In this document: positions 1 through 8,086 of the stretch, piece by piece
Numbering within the stretch: the first letter of the stretch is position 1
Layout: every line of letters starts with the position of its first letter
NCBI GenBank assembly: GCA_964642165.1
Contig: CAZXOC010000033.1
Coordinates: 1-38,578, forward strand
From: CAYRVX01 sp964642165
GTDB taxonomy: Bacteria; Planctomycetota; Phycisphaerae; SM23-33
Length of the DNA: 38,578 nucleotides
Direction: 5' to 3'
Translations under genes and position numbers: made by a program
Notes under the pieces: model-generated
Database searches by the model: none
What the model was told of the DNA's origin: nothing
The model's input: the letters and a program-made list of their open reading frames with translations, nothing else

Positions 1-501
1 CATAGCGCAATAGATATTTAAATACCTATTATAAAGGCAGTAATAACGATATTCCTATCATTTTAATGCGCGCGCGAACCTACACAAAACGACACGTTCG
101 TTGATCTCGTCGCCGTCGAATCGGTCATAGACGAATGCAGATTGTCGCCCCGCGCGGCGGCCTCCCCGGCGCGCCACGCCGCGGGACCGTCCCGGCCGGG
201 TCGAGGAGCGGCTCATTTCATCCTCGCCCGCGCCGGCTGCCCGACCCGTCCGCCGAAGCTCCCCCGTACGGCCGCCGCAGCGAAGGGCCGCACGATCCGC
301 CCCACGGCCAGTATCGCAAGCGTCGCTCAATAGGCATCTTACGACGTGTCTCCTCCTGGAGAAGCGCCCTGGTTCAGCAGCGGGCAGCACTTCCGCGCTC
401 GGGAGGCTACGGTGGCCCCCTCAGGGCGAAGAGGGAGGTGTTCCCTGCGGCGGGATCAGGCTGAACCAGGCCAAGACGATGAAACCAAACTGGTGTTAAA
501 T

Positions 502-519
502 AGCTTTTCTAGAAAAGCT
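502..519. repeat. 18-bp perfect palindrome
   Basis: AGCTTTTCT is followed directly by its exact reverse complement AGAAAAGCT. There is no loop, so it is a better candidate for a dimeric protein-binding site than for a transcription terminator. It lies in an AT-rich patch 135 bp beyond the end of the methyltransferase gene. No function is assigned. Confidence 0.5.
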
Positions 520-536
520 TATAGATAACGACTGCA

Positions 537-564
537 TGTGTCAATCTGGATTGAAGTTGACACA
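537..564. repeat. Nested inverted repeat
   Basis: TGTGTCAA (537-544) and TTGACACA (557-564) are exact reverse complements separated by 12 bp. Inside, TCAATC (541-546) and GATTGA (549-554) form a second, overlapping dyad. It could be an operator or an RNA hairpin at the end of the minus-strand operon. It has no T-run on either side, so an intrinsic terminator is less likely. Confidence 0.45.
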
Positions 565-654
565 ATCGCGGCACATCGCCGGCTTCGCCCGCAACTCATG
601 GGGTGGGCAAGACGACGGCGTTGCCCTTCGACGCTCCGCGAGGCACGGAGGCGC

Positions 655-1275
655 TCAGCAGACCCGCGCGGCGGGGGCGAACGGCCGGGCGAACACGGCG
701 GGGAAGCGGCGCTTCACGCGCCGCCTCAGCTCGGGCGAGACGCGGACGTCGAGGATCAGCGTGTGCCCCACGTTCGCATGCCGCCAGAACCACCGCCGCG
801 CCCAGGGCAGCGGCAGGAAGACCACCTCGCCGCGGACCTCGCCGAAGCCGGCCAGCTCCTCGGTCGAGTACAGCCGCACGTGCCCCGCATTCTCGTACCA
901 CGTGTTGAGCCCGACGAGGCGCTTCAGGCCGTCCCACGGGCTGCGGCGGTTGGGGGTGACGGCAACGATCCGCCCGCCGTCGCGCGTCACGCGGACCATC
1001 TCGGGCAGGGCGTCGGCGGCCACGTGCTCGATGATCGCGCAGGCCCAGACGGCGTCGAAGTAGCCGTCCGCAAAGGGCATATCGGCGCAGCTCGCGACGA
1101 CGCGCGTGCCGGGGATGCCCCGCAGCGCCGCGGCGTCGAGGTCGAGGCCGATGACCGTGTTGCCGCTTCGGCGGAGGTACGGCCCGAAGAGGTCGTCCCC
1201 GCAGCCGGCGTCGAGGATCCGCCCGGTCAGCTCCCCCGCCAGCGCCCTGCGGACCTTGGAGACGATCGAGTGCAT
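655..1275 (-). CDS. Class I SAM-dependent methyltransferase
   Basis: A 206-residue protein with a single methyltransferase (Methyltransf_11-like) fold. Motif I is visible as ILDAGCGDD (about residues 20-28), followed by an acidic end of strand 2 in GLDLDAA, CADMPFADGYFDAV as the motif II/III region, and ACAIIEHV before the post-motif helix. The second glycine usual in GxGxG is replaced by D (GCGDD). The substrate cannot be told from the sequence; the C-terminal half is arginine-rich and could dock on a nucleic acid or lipid head group. It starts 28 nt after the zinc-ribbon gene in the same direction as dapF, so it is probably the last gene of a three-gene operon. A small-molecule or lipid methyltransferase is equally possible. 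Confidence 0.8.
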   Translation of the reverse strand: MHSIVSKVRRALAGELTGRILDAGCGDDLFGPYLRRSGNTVIGLDLDAAALRGIPGTRVVASCADMPFADGYFDAVWACAIIEHVAADALPEMVRVTRDGGRIVAVTPNRRSPWDGLKRLVGLNTWYENAGHVRLYSTEELAGFGEVRGEVVFLPLPWARRWFWRHANVGHTLILDVRVSPELRRRVKRRFPAVFARPFAPAARVC

Positions 1276-1303
1276 GCCAAGGGAGCTTCCGTCGAGCCCG
1301 GGG

Positions 1304-1678
1304 CTATCGCACGGAGTCGAAGGCGGTGTAGTTCAGGTCCCCCGCCCCGCAGTACAGGCAGCGGCGGTGCCTCGGCGACATCGTCCGCCCGCACTTGGGG
1401 CACTTGGCGATCTGCTTCCGGGCCTTGCCGTCCTCCACGCCGTCCTGCAGGTCGATCTGGCGGACGCGGTCCAGCAGGTCCTGCTCGGTCAGGCCGGTCT
1501 TCTCCTGGAGCAGCGACCACATCGCCATGTTGAGGAGCGTCAGGTGGTCGATCCGGTCCTCGAGGGAGGCGACCTCCCGGTTGGCCCGGTCGGCCTGGGC
1601 CTCGGCGCGGCCGGCGTTGGCCGCCACCTCGGAGACGCGCCCGTAGCCGGCGGAATACCCCCAGAACAAGCTGCTCAT
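1304..1678 (-). CDS. Small coiled-coil zinc-ribbon protein, function unknown
   Basis: A 124-residue soluble protein. Residues about 18-50 are rich in A, E, R, Q and D with heptad spacing and probably form a coiled coil. The C-terminal part carries CPKCGR and CLYCGA, two CxxC knuckles separated by 12 residues, which is a classical zinc ribbon. No signal peptide or membrane segment is seen. It lies 10 nt downstream of the dapF stop codon and 28 nt upstream of the methyltransferase, so the three genes are probably cotranscribed. I do not recognise a characterised family; planctomycetes have many small zinc-ribbon proteins. A role in protein-protein or nucleic-acid contacts is only a guess from the ribbon. 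Confidence 0.7.
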   Translation of the reverse strand: MSSLFWGYSAGYGRVSEVAANAGRAEAQADRANREVASLEDRIDHLTLLNMAMWSLLQEKTGLTEQDLLDRVRQIDLQDGVEDGKARKQIAKCPKCGRTMSPRHRRCLYCGAGDLNYTAFDSVR

Positions 1679-1688
1679 GCCGTTCTCC

Positions 1689-2525
1689 TTATCGAGTCCA
1701 TTCGCCGGTGAAGACCTCCGCCGCCGGGCCGGTCATCAGCACGTGGTCGTCCTCCTGACGCCAGTGGAGCTTGAGGTCCCCGCCCGGCAGGTGGGCGGTG
1801 ATCCGGCGCCCGGTCCGGTGGGTGAGCGCGGCGGCGACGCAGACGGCCGAGGCCCCCGTCCCGCAGGCCAGCGTGATCCCGCTGCCCCGCTCCCACGTCC
1901 GCATGGTCAGCTCGGTCGGGGAGTGGACCTCGGCGAAATGCACGTTGACCCGCTCCGGAAACAGCGGGTGGTGCTCGATTTCCGGCCCGAGCGTCTCCAG
2001 CGGCACGGCGTGCACGTCGTCCACGAACATCACGGCGTGGGGGTTGCCCATGGACACGCAGGTCATCTGGAAGGCCCGGCTGGCGGTCCGCAAGGTGACG
2101 TTCACCGCCTGCTTCTGCGGGACCTTCACGGGGATCCTGTCCGGCTCGAGGACCGGCGCGCCCATGTCCACGGTGGCGGCGGCGACCTTGCCGTCGGGGC
2201 CGATCGCCAGCTCGATCTGCTTGATCCCGGCGGCGGTCTCGACGCGCATCGGGTTGGCCTTGCTGCGGCCGTGGTCGTAGGCGTACTTGGCCACGCAGCG
2301 GATGCCGTTGCCGCACATCTCGGCCTCGCCGCCGTCGGCGTTGAACATCCGCATGCGGACGTCGGCCTCGGTGCTGGGCAGGACCAGGATGAGCCCGTCG
2401 CCGCCGACGCCGAAGTGACGGTCGCTGACGGCCACCGCCGTGGCGGCTGGATCGGGCACGTCCTGCTCGAAGCAGTCCACGTGCACGTAGTCGTTGCCGA
2501 TGCCGTGCATCTTGGTGAAGCGCAT
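1689..2525 (-). CDS. dapF: Diaminopimelate epimerase DapF
   Basis: Interconverts LL- and meso-diaminopimelate in the lysine and peptidoglycan precursor pathway, without a cofactor, using two cysteines. Both are present: Cys71 in EMCGNGIRC and Cys221 in ACGTGASA. The N-terminal signature MRFTKMHGIGNDYV and the repeated DapF half-folds fit a 278-residue enzyme, which is the usual length. I chose the ATG at 2525 rather than a longer frame open to 2645. The extra 40 residues match nothing in the family, and GAGGA lies 8 nt before this ATG. It is first in the operon with the zinc-ribbon and methyltransferase genes. Presence of dapF fits a lineage that makes diaminopimelate. Confidence 0.95.
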   Translation of the reverse strand: MRFTKMHGIGNDYVHVDCFEQDVPDPAATAVAVSDRHFGVGGDGLILVLPSTEADVRMRMFNADGGEAEMCGNGIRCVAKYAYDHGRSKANPMRVETAAGIKQIELAIGPDGKVAAATVDMGAPVLEPDRIPVKVPQKQAVNVTLRTASRAFQMTCVSMGNPHAVMFVDDVHAVPLETLGPEIEHHPLFPERVNVHFAEVHSPTELTMRTWERGSGITLACGTGASAVCVAAALTHRTGRRITAHLPGGDLKLHWRQEDDHVLMTGPAAEVFTGEWTR

Positions 2526-2755
2526 GCGTCGTCCTCGGGACGCCCACGTTCCGCGCGGCGCCGCCATCCATCGTATCGGCACGGGCCCCGCGGTGCAATC
2601 GCGAAAGGCCCCCGGCGCGGGCGACCTGAAATGACCCCGGAACAAACCCGACTACCCGGGAGTCCGACCTACCGGAGAGGAAGTTCGCACGGACAGGGAC
2701 CGTCCAGGACGGGGCACCCGGGCGCCGGGCGGCGCCCGCGCCGAGCCGTTTGCCC

Positions 2756-2784
2756 TTGTCTCGGCGGCCCCTTCGACCGACAAT
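2756..2784 (+). promoter_or_regulatory. Sigma70-type promoter for the 2828-4537 gene
   Basis: TTGTCT (2756-2761) and GACAAT (2779-2784) are separated by exactly 17 bp. Transcription would start near 2791, before the chosen ATG at 2828. The rest of the 302-bp region between the divergent dapF and this gene holds GC-rich DNA with no other feature I can support. Confidence 0.55.
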
Positions 2785-2827
2785 AGAAGCGAAGGTTGGG
2801 ATGGAAGGCCTTCGGAAAGGGCGGCTC

Positions 2828-4537
2828 ATGCGACAGGCCCTGGAATCGAAGCTGCAGCGAGTTCGGGTGCGTTGCGGCCTGAACGTCGTGCTGAGGCAAA
2901 TGGCGGTCGTGCTGGCGGTTGCCGGCGTGGTGGCCGCGGCGGCGGTCCTCGCCGAGCGCGTGTTCTCCTTCCCCCTGGTCAACGCCTGGACCCTCGGCGG
3001 GCTGGCCGGGGCGATCGCGCTGCTCGTCGCGGGCCTGTCGCTGCTTCGCACCCCGCGCCGGATGCAGGTGGCCGTGCTGGTGGACGAGCAGTTGGCCTTC
3101 CGCGAGCGGTTCAGCACCGCCCTGGCGCTGGCCGACAGCGACGACCCCTTCGCCCGTGCCGCCGCCGCCGAGGCCCACCGCGCGGCCGAACGACTCAACG
3201 TCCGCGGGCGGTTCCCCGTTCGCCCGACCGGGCACTGGCTGGCCGCCGCGGCCACCTGGCTGGCCGCCGCCGGCGTCTTCGCCTTCGTGCCCTACATGGA
3301 CGTGCTGGGCTACGTGGCGCGGAAGCAGGCCGGGCAGCGCAAGGCGGACGAGCTCAAGCTCGCCCAGGTGGAGGTCCGGCAGGCTGCCAGCAAGGTCGAG
3401 GCCGCCGTCCAGCAGGTCAGGGACAAGCAGCTCGTCGGCGACCTGCCGGACCTGGGCGAGCTGACGAAGGGCGTCCGGCCCGCCGACGTCCGCCGCGAGG
3501 CGATCCGCAAGCTGGGCGAGCTGGCCCAGGCCATCGAGAACAAGCTCGAGGAATCCGAGCAGGTCCGGGCCGGCAAGGTGATGAACCGGCTGCTCAAGGG
3601 GCTCAGGAACACGCCGGGCGCCCTGGACAACGACCTGAACCGCGCGCTGGCGAACGGCCAGTTCGGTGCGGCCGCCAAGATGCTGCGGGACAAGCTCGAC
3701 CAGCTCAACAAGGACCAGCTCTCCGAGGAGGACCGCCAGAAGCTCGCCGACCAGGTGAAGAACCTCGCCGATCAGCTCAACGACCTGGCCGACCCGCAGA
3801 AGCAGGCCGAGGACACGCTCGAGCGCGAGGGCATGGACAGCGAGACGGCGAAGAAGCTCGCGGGGCTCTCCCAGGACGACCTTCGGGAGGCCCTGAAGAA
3901 GCGGGGCATGAGCGACGAGGAGATCGACGACCTGCTCGACAAGATGAAGTCCTCCCAGCGGGCGTGCCAGAACTGCAAGGGACTGGCCGAGGCGCTGGCG
4001 AAGTGCCGCGGGCAGATGGGCGAGCTGCTGCCGGACGGGCTGGTCGGGCTGGTCGAGAAGCTCGACGCCATGGAGGGGGCGGACCTCGACGCCGAGAGCC
4101 TCGCCGAGGCCATGAAGGAGATCGACCGCGCGATCGCCCTGCTGGGCGACGGCGAGGCGGACGGCGAGCTGGACCCCAACGGCGCGGGGATCTGGATCCC
4201 CAGCGACGCCAACAGCGTCGGCGCGGGCCCCGGCGGCGGGCGGGCCCGCGCGTGGGGCAACCGCCCCACCGCCGAGCCGGAGGACACCGGCACGAAGGGA
4301 CTCGGCGTCAAGAACAAGCCCTCCAAGGACAACGAGATCGTCGCCAGCTGGCTCTTCAAGGGCCCGCAGGCCAAGGGGACCTCCAAGCGCAAGCTCGCCG
4401 GCGTGGTCGAGGCCGAGCGCGACGCCGCCGCCGAGGCCATCACCGACAAGAAGATCCCCCGCAAGTACGAGAAGGCCGTCAAGAAGTACTTCGGCGGGCT
4501 GGAGAAGGCGGCCGGCGCCGACGCGAACCAGCCGTGA
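2828..4537 (+). CDS. Membrane-anchored coiled-coil protein, function unknown
   Basis: About 569 residues. Residues 15-65 hold two hydrophobic segments (QMAVVLAVAGVVAAAAVLAE and a LAGAIALLVAGLSLL helix), and a third lies near residues 138-155 (WLAAAATWLAAAGVFAFVPY). The remainder is highly charged, K/E/D/Q-rich and predicted coiled coil (about 160-400). It includes the pair CQNC near residue 380 and a Gly/Pro-rich linker before a basic C-terminal tail. The N-terminal layout resembles DUF4175-like proteins, but I cannot confirm that family. The start at 2828 is preceded by AAAGGG 7 nt upstream; ATG 2801 is the alternative. It has its own promoter and a GC hairpin after the stop codon. In planctomycetes similar proteins often accompany MoxR/VWA clusters; here such a cluster starts 4 kb downstream. 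Confidence 0.65.
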   Translation: MRQALESKLQRVRVRCGLNVVLRQMAVVLAVAGVVAAAAVLAERVFSFPLVNAWTLGGLAGAIALLVAGLSLLRTPRRMQVAVLVDEQLAFRERFSTALALADSDDPFARAAAAEAHRAAERLNVRGRFPVRPTGHWLAAAATWLAAAGVFAFVPYMDVLGYVARKQAGQRKADELKLAQVEVRQAASKVEAAVQQVRDKQLVGDLPDLGELTKGVRPADVRREAIRKLGELAQAIENKLEESEQVRAGKVMNRLLKGLRNTPGALDNDLNRALANGQFGAAAKMLRDKLDQLNKDQLSEEDRQKLADQVKNLADQLNDLADPQKQAEDTLEREGMDSETAKKLAGLSQDDLREALKKRGMSDEEIDDLLDKMKSSQRACQNCKGLAEALAKCRGQMGELLPDGLVGLVEKLDAMEGADLDAESLAEAMKEIDRAIALLGDGEADGELDPNGAGIWIPSDANSVGAGPGGGRARAWGNRPTAEPEDTGTKGLGVKNKPSKDNEIVASWLFKGPQAKGTSKRKLAGVVEAERDAAAEAITDKKIPRKYEKAVKKYFGGLEKAAGADANQP

Positions 4538-4556
4538 GCCCCCCGGGACAGGGGGC
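4538..4556 (+). terminator. GC hairpin after the 2828-4537 gene
   Basis: GCCCCC (4538-4543) pairs with GGGGGC (4551-4556) across a 7-nt loop, directly after the stop codon. There is no T-run after it, so termination would be weak or of the U-less type; it may only separate expression of the next gene. Confidence 0.35.
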
Positions 4557-4580
4557 GACCCGCCAAAGCGGACCGGTACG

Positions 4581-5615
4581 GTGAGAACCTGTCGAGGCAT
4601 GTCGTTCCTTGTCGTCTGCGCGTTGGCCGCGGCGCTGGGTCTCGGGCCGTCGTCGTGTGAGCGGCGCGGCGAGGGCCACGTCGGGGAAGTGGTCCTCTAT
4701 TGCTCGGTGGACCAGGGCTTCGCCGAGGGGATCATCGCCGACTTCGAGCAGCGGACGCGCGTCCACGTTCGCGTCCGGTTCGACGAGGAGGCCCGCAAGA
4801 CGACCGGGCTCGTCCAGCGCCTTCGCGCCGAGGCCGCCAACCCCGCCGCCGACGTGTTCTGGTCCAGCGAGATCTTCCAGACCATCCGCCTGGCCGAGGA
4901 GGGCCTCCTCGAGCCCTACCGGGGCGAGGCCACCCGCCGCTGGCCGGTGCAGTTCGCCGACCCGAACGGCCGGTGGCATGCCTTCGCCCTGCGGATGCGC
5001 GCGATCGCCTACGACACCCGACGCGTCCAGCCCGGCGAGGCGCCCAAGAGCCTCGAGAACGTCCTCGACCCCAAGTGGAAGGGCCGCATCGTGATGGCCC
5101 GGCCGCACTTCGGCACGACCCGCGGCGACCTGGCCAGTTGGTTCGTCCACTACGGGGCCCAGCCAGCGAAGGACATCCTGCGGCGCCTGAAGGCCAACGA
5201 GGTGCGCTTCGTCCAGGGCAACAGCACGGCCGTGCGGAAGGTCGCCAGCGGCGAGGCCGACGTGTGCTTCACCGACACCGACGATGTCTACGTCGCCCAG
5301 CGGAACGGCTGGCCCATCGCCATGAACCCGCTGGACCAGGGCGGCCGCGGGGCGCTGGCGATTCCCAACACGGCCGCGCTCGTCCGGGGCGGGCCCAACC
5401 CCGTCCACGCGCGGAAGCTGCTGGCCTACCTGCTCAGCGAGAAGGTCGAGCGCGACCTCGCCCGGAGCGAGTCGCATAACGTGCCGGTCCGCCCCGCGCT
5501 GGCCGCGGAGTTCCCCAAGTACGCCTTCGCGAAGGCGCTCGAGGTGGACTATCGCCAGGTGGCGCGCCGCCAGCGGGAGGCCCTGGCCGCCTTCGAGGGG
5601 ATCTTCGGCCGATGA
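4581..5615 (+). CDS. ABC transporter substrate-binding lipoprotein, iron(III) type (FbpA/AfuA-like)
   Basis: A 344-residue periplasmic binding protein of the extracellular solute-binding family 1, closest in pattern to ferric-iron binding proteins. VVLYCSVDQGFAEGIIADFE is the typical first strand and helix. ADVFWSSEIFQT, the LDPKWKGRIVMARP hinge and ADVCFTDTDDVYVAQ follow in family order. The N-terminus MRTCRGMSFLVVCALAAALG plus GPSSC is a lipoprotein-like signal with Cys26. I prefer the GTG at 4581 to the ATG at 4599 because it supplies the positive n-region; neither has a good ribosome-binding site. The stop codon overlaps the next start (ATGA), so it is translationally coupled to the permease fusion. 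Binding-protein tyrosines that would fix iron specificity cannot be assigned safely, so the substrate (iron, thiamine, phosphonate or other) is inferred. Confidence 0.82.
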   Translation: MRTCRGMSFLVVCALAAALGLGPSSCERRGEGHVGEVVLYCSVDQGFAEGIIADFEQRTRVHVRVRFDEEARKTTGLVQRLRAEAANPAADVFWSSEIFQTIRLAEEGLLEPYRGEATRRWPVQFADPNGRWHAFALRMRAIAYDTRRVQPGEAPKSLENVLDPKWKGRIVMARPHFGTTRGDLASWFVHYGAQPAKDILRRLKANEVRFVQGNSTAVRKVASGEADVCFTDTDDVYVAQRNGWPIAMNPLDQGGRGALAIPNTAALVRGGPNPVHARKLLAYLLSEKVERDLARSESHNVPVRPALAAEFPKYAFAKALEVDYRQVARRQREALAAFEGIFGR

Positions 5616-8086
5616 AGCGCGACCGGGTGGCCTGCGTCGTGTCGGCCGCCGGGCTGACGCTGTGGGCCGCGCTCATCGCCGCGCCGCTGATCTTCCTGTG
5701 TTTCGCCGCCGCCCGGCAGCCCGTTTCGCCGGCACAGTCGCCTGCCGTCGGCGCCGGTGTGACGATCCGTTCCTTCGTCATCGCCGCCGCCCTGGCGGCC
5801 GGGAGCGTCCTGCTGGGGTACGTGCCGGGCAGGCTGCTCGGCACGCTCCGCCGCGGGCGCGGCGCGCTATTCGGCCTGCTGCTGGCGCCGCTGCTGCTGC
5901 CCCGATGCCTGCTGCTGTACGCCTGGGAGCTGGTCCGCAGCCCGACGACGCCGCTGGGGGATTTCCTCTCCCGGCGTCCTGCCCTGGCCGTCGCGGCGGG
6001 AGCGAGCACCTCGTCGCTGACGCTGGTGCTGTGGACCTGGCCTCTGGCGGCGCTGCTGATCGGCGCGGGCTTTCGCGCCCTGGACCGGGACGTGGAGCGC
6101 AGCGCGATGATCGACGCGAGCGCCCCGCAGCGCCTGGCGAGGGTGACGCTGCCGCTGCTGGCCCCCGCTCTGCTGCTGGCGTTCGGCTTGTGCTTCGTGC
6201 TGCTGCTGAGCGAGTTCGCGACGCACCACCTGGTGGGCATCGACACGCTCGGCACGTCGCTGGCGGTGCTGTACGCCGAGACGGGCTCGGCGGCGGCGGT
6301 CGCGCGGGCGGCCTGGCCCGTTGCGGTGCCGGCGCTGATCGTGGCGATCGCACTGTGGCGGCGGGCGGCGGACTGGTCGACGCGCCCCCCGCTGGCCCCG
6401 CCGGCGGCGCCGCGGCGGCTCGGGCGGCGCTGGGCGCTCGTCGCGCTGCTGATGACGCTGACGATCGTCGCCCCCGTCGTGCTGCTGGCGGCCGCCGTCC
6501 GCGACACCAGGGGCTTCGCCGACTTCTACGCGCTGCACCGGGAGGAGTTAGGCACGTCGCTGTTGACGGCGGGCGTGGCGGCCGCCGCGGCGCTGCTCCT
6601 TGCGGCGGGGGTGCTCGTCGCCGAGCGGCTCGGGCGCGTGGGGCGGGCGGCGGCCTGCGTCGTCCATCCCACGATCCTGCTGGCGGCGCTGCTTCCGGGC
6701 AGCCTGTTGGGGGTCTCGCTGGTCGGGATCCAGGGGCACCTGCGTGCGTGGACGGCCTTCCGCGAGGGCTGGTGGTCGGTCTCCGCCGGGCTGGTCGGGC
6801 GCTTCGCCGGCGTCGTGCTGATCCTGCTGCGTTTCGGGGCCGAGGCCCGCAGCCGGCACCTGGCGGAGCTGGCCGCCACCGACGGGGCAAGCTGGTCGCG
6901 GAGCTGGTGGCACGTGCACCTGCCGGCGTTGTGGCATCTACCGGTGGCGGCGTTCGTGCTGGCGACGATGCTGGGCCTGCTGGAGCTCCAGGCCACCACG
7001 GTGCTCTTGCCGGCCGGCGTGCCCAACTTCGCCCAGAGCCTGCTGAACCAGATGCACTACGCCCGCGACCAGCAGGTCATCGCGAGCTGCCTGATCCTGG
7101 TGGGCGGCTACGCCGCACTGGGCGCCGGAGCGCTGGCCCTGCGAGCGATCTGGCGCGTCGCCGGCCGCACGCCGGTCGCGGGCCTTCTCCTGGCGTGCGC
7201 GGCGGTGGCCCTTGCCGGATGCGGCAGGCAGCCGGCGGGCCGGCCGGAGGTCGTTCGACACTTCGGCAAGACCGGCCGCGGGCCCGGCGAGTTCCTGTAC
7301 CCCCGCGCGATCGACATCGCCGCCGACGGCACACTGTGGGTCATCGACAAGACCGGGCGCTTGCAGCGCTTCGATGCCAAGGGCGGGTACCTCGGCGGCT
7401 TCGCCATGCCCGACATCGAGCGCGGCAAACCGACAGGCTTCAGCGTCGGCCCCGACGGCCGCCTCTACGTCGCCGACACGCACTACCAGCGCGTGATGGT
7501 CTACACGCCGGCCGGCAAGCTCCTGCGCCGCTTCGGCAGCTACGGCATGGGGCCCGGGCAGTTCATCTACCCCACCGACGTGGCCTTCGCGCCGGACGGG
7601 CGCCTCTTCGTCAGCGAGTACGGCGGCAACGACCGCGTGAGCATCTACACGCGCGACGGGGAGTTCCTGCGGAGCTTCGGCTCGTTCGGCGGCGGGCGAG
7701 GGCAGCTCTCCCGACCCAGCGCGGTGAAGGTGGACCCGCGGCGCAAGTGCCTCTACGTCGCGGATGCCTGCAACCACCGCATCGCCGTCTACGACCTCCA
7801 GGGCAGCCTGCGGCGGTACCTCTGCTCGGTCGGGCGAGGGCCGGGGCAGTTGCGCTACCCCTACGACCTCGCCCTGCGGAAGGACGGGCGCCTGGTGGTG
7901 TGCGAATACGGCAACAACCGCATCCAGGTCCTCTCGCCGGACGGGCGGAGCCTCGGCGTCTACGGTTCGGCCGGCCGCCAGCTCGGGCAGCTCGCCGCCC
8001 CCTGGGGCGTCTGCGTGGACGGCGACGAGAACGCCTGCGTCGTGGACGCCCTCAACAACCGCATCCAGGTTTGGCGGCTGCCGTAG
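5612..8086 (+). CDS. ABC permease (FbpB-type, two permease units) fused to a six-bladed NHL propeller
   Basis: An 824-residue fusion. Residues 1-509 form a tandem binding-protein-dependent permease with about 12 membrane segments. The two EAA-type loops, which contact the ATPase, are visible as SAMIDASAPQRLARVTLPLLAP and LAATDGASWSRSWWHVHLPA. This length equals a complete FbpB-like permease. Then comes RAIWRVAGR, a hydrophobic stretch and LAGC (Cys537), exactly like a lipoprotein signal peptide. Residues 545-824 hold six NHL blades, each with a pattern like DGRLYVAD...RVMVY, ending at NNRIQVW. The in-frame codon 510 is CTG; no ATG, GTG or TTG would start a separate propeller protein with a full signal peptide. 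The topology (basic segment inside, propeller outside) makes a real fusion workable. No ABC ATPase gene is adjacent. Alternatives are a sequencing or assembly join, or a CTG-started second protein. Confidence 0.8.
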   Translation: MKRDRVACVVSAAGLTLWAALIAAPLIFLCFAAARQPVSPAQSPAVGAGVTIRSFVIAAALAAGSVLLGYVPGRLLGTLRRGRGALFGLLLAPLLLPRCLLLYAWELVRSPTTPLGDFLSRRPALAVAAGASTSSLTLVLWTWPLAALLIGAGFRALDRDVERSAMIDASAPQRLARVTLPLLAPALLLAFGLCFVLLLSEFATHHLVGIDTLGTSLAVLYAETGSAAAVARAAWPVAVPALIVAIALWRRAADWSTRPPLAPPAAPRRLGRRWALVALLMTLTIVAPVVLLAAAVRDTRGFADFYALHREELGTSLLTAGVAAAAALLLAAGVLVAERLGRVGRAAACVVHPTILLAALLPGSLLGVSLVGIQGHLRAWTAFREGWWSVSAGLVGRFAGVVLILLRFGAEARSRHLAELAATDGASWSRSWWHVHLPALWHLPVAAFVLATMLGLLELQATTVLLPAGVPNFAQSLLNQMHYARDQQVIASCLILVGGYAALGAGALALRAIWRVAGRTPVAGLLLACAAVALAGCGRQPAGRPEVVRHFGKTGRGPGEFLYPRAIDIAADGTLWVIDKTGRLQRFDAKGGYLGGFAMPDIERGKPTGFSVGPDGRLYVADTHYQRVMVYTPAGKLLRRFGSYGMGPGQFIYPTDVAFAPDGRLFVSEYGGNDRVSIYTRDGEFLRSFGSFGGGRGQLSRPSAVKVDPRRKCLYVADACNHRIAVYDLQGSLRRYLCSVGRGPGQLRYPYDLALRKDGRLVVCEYGNNRIQVLSPDGRSLGVYGSAGRQLGQLAAPWGVCVDGDENACVVDALNNRIQVWRLP

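Larger units (their letters stand above)
1..654. other. Gene-free stretch with an AT-rich left end
   Basis: No open frame here looks like a protein: the frames present are short, arginine/proline-rich and on opposite strands of the same GC-rich DNA. Bases 1-80 and 480-560 are strikingly AT-rich against a very GC-rich background, which suggests regulatory or acquired DNA. Two symmetric elements lie near the right end (listed separately). The stretch lies downstream of the minus-strand methyltransferase gene and would precede any plus-strand gene, but none starts here. Confidence 0.6.

Noticed and set aside
58..390. Open frame of 110 codons on the minus strand in the left gene-free region
   Set aside because: Arginine/glycine-rich, no ribosome-binding site, no recognisable motif, and other frames overlap it on both strands; typical of chance frames in GC-rich DNA.
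2526..2645. Forty-residue N-terminal extension of DapF
   Set aside because: The family begins at MRFTKMHGIGNDY; the extension is arginine/proline-rich and the ATG at 2525 has a good ribosome-binding site.
7139..8086. Separate NHL-repeat lipoprotein gene starting at an in-frame CTG
   Set aside because: CTG starts are very rare, no ribosome-binding site was seen, and the frame is continuous with the permease; kept as an alternative reading of the fusion.
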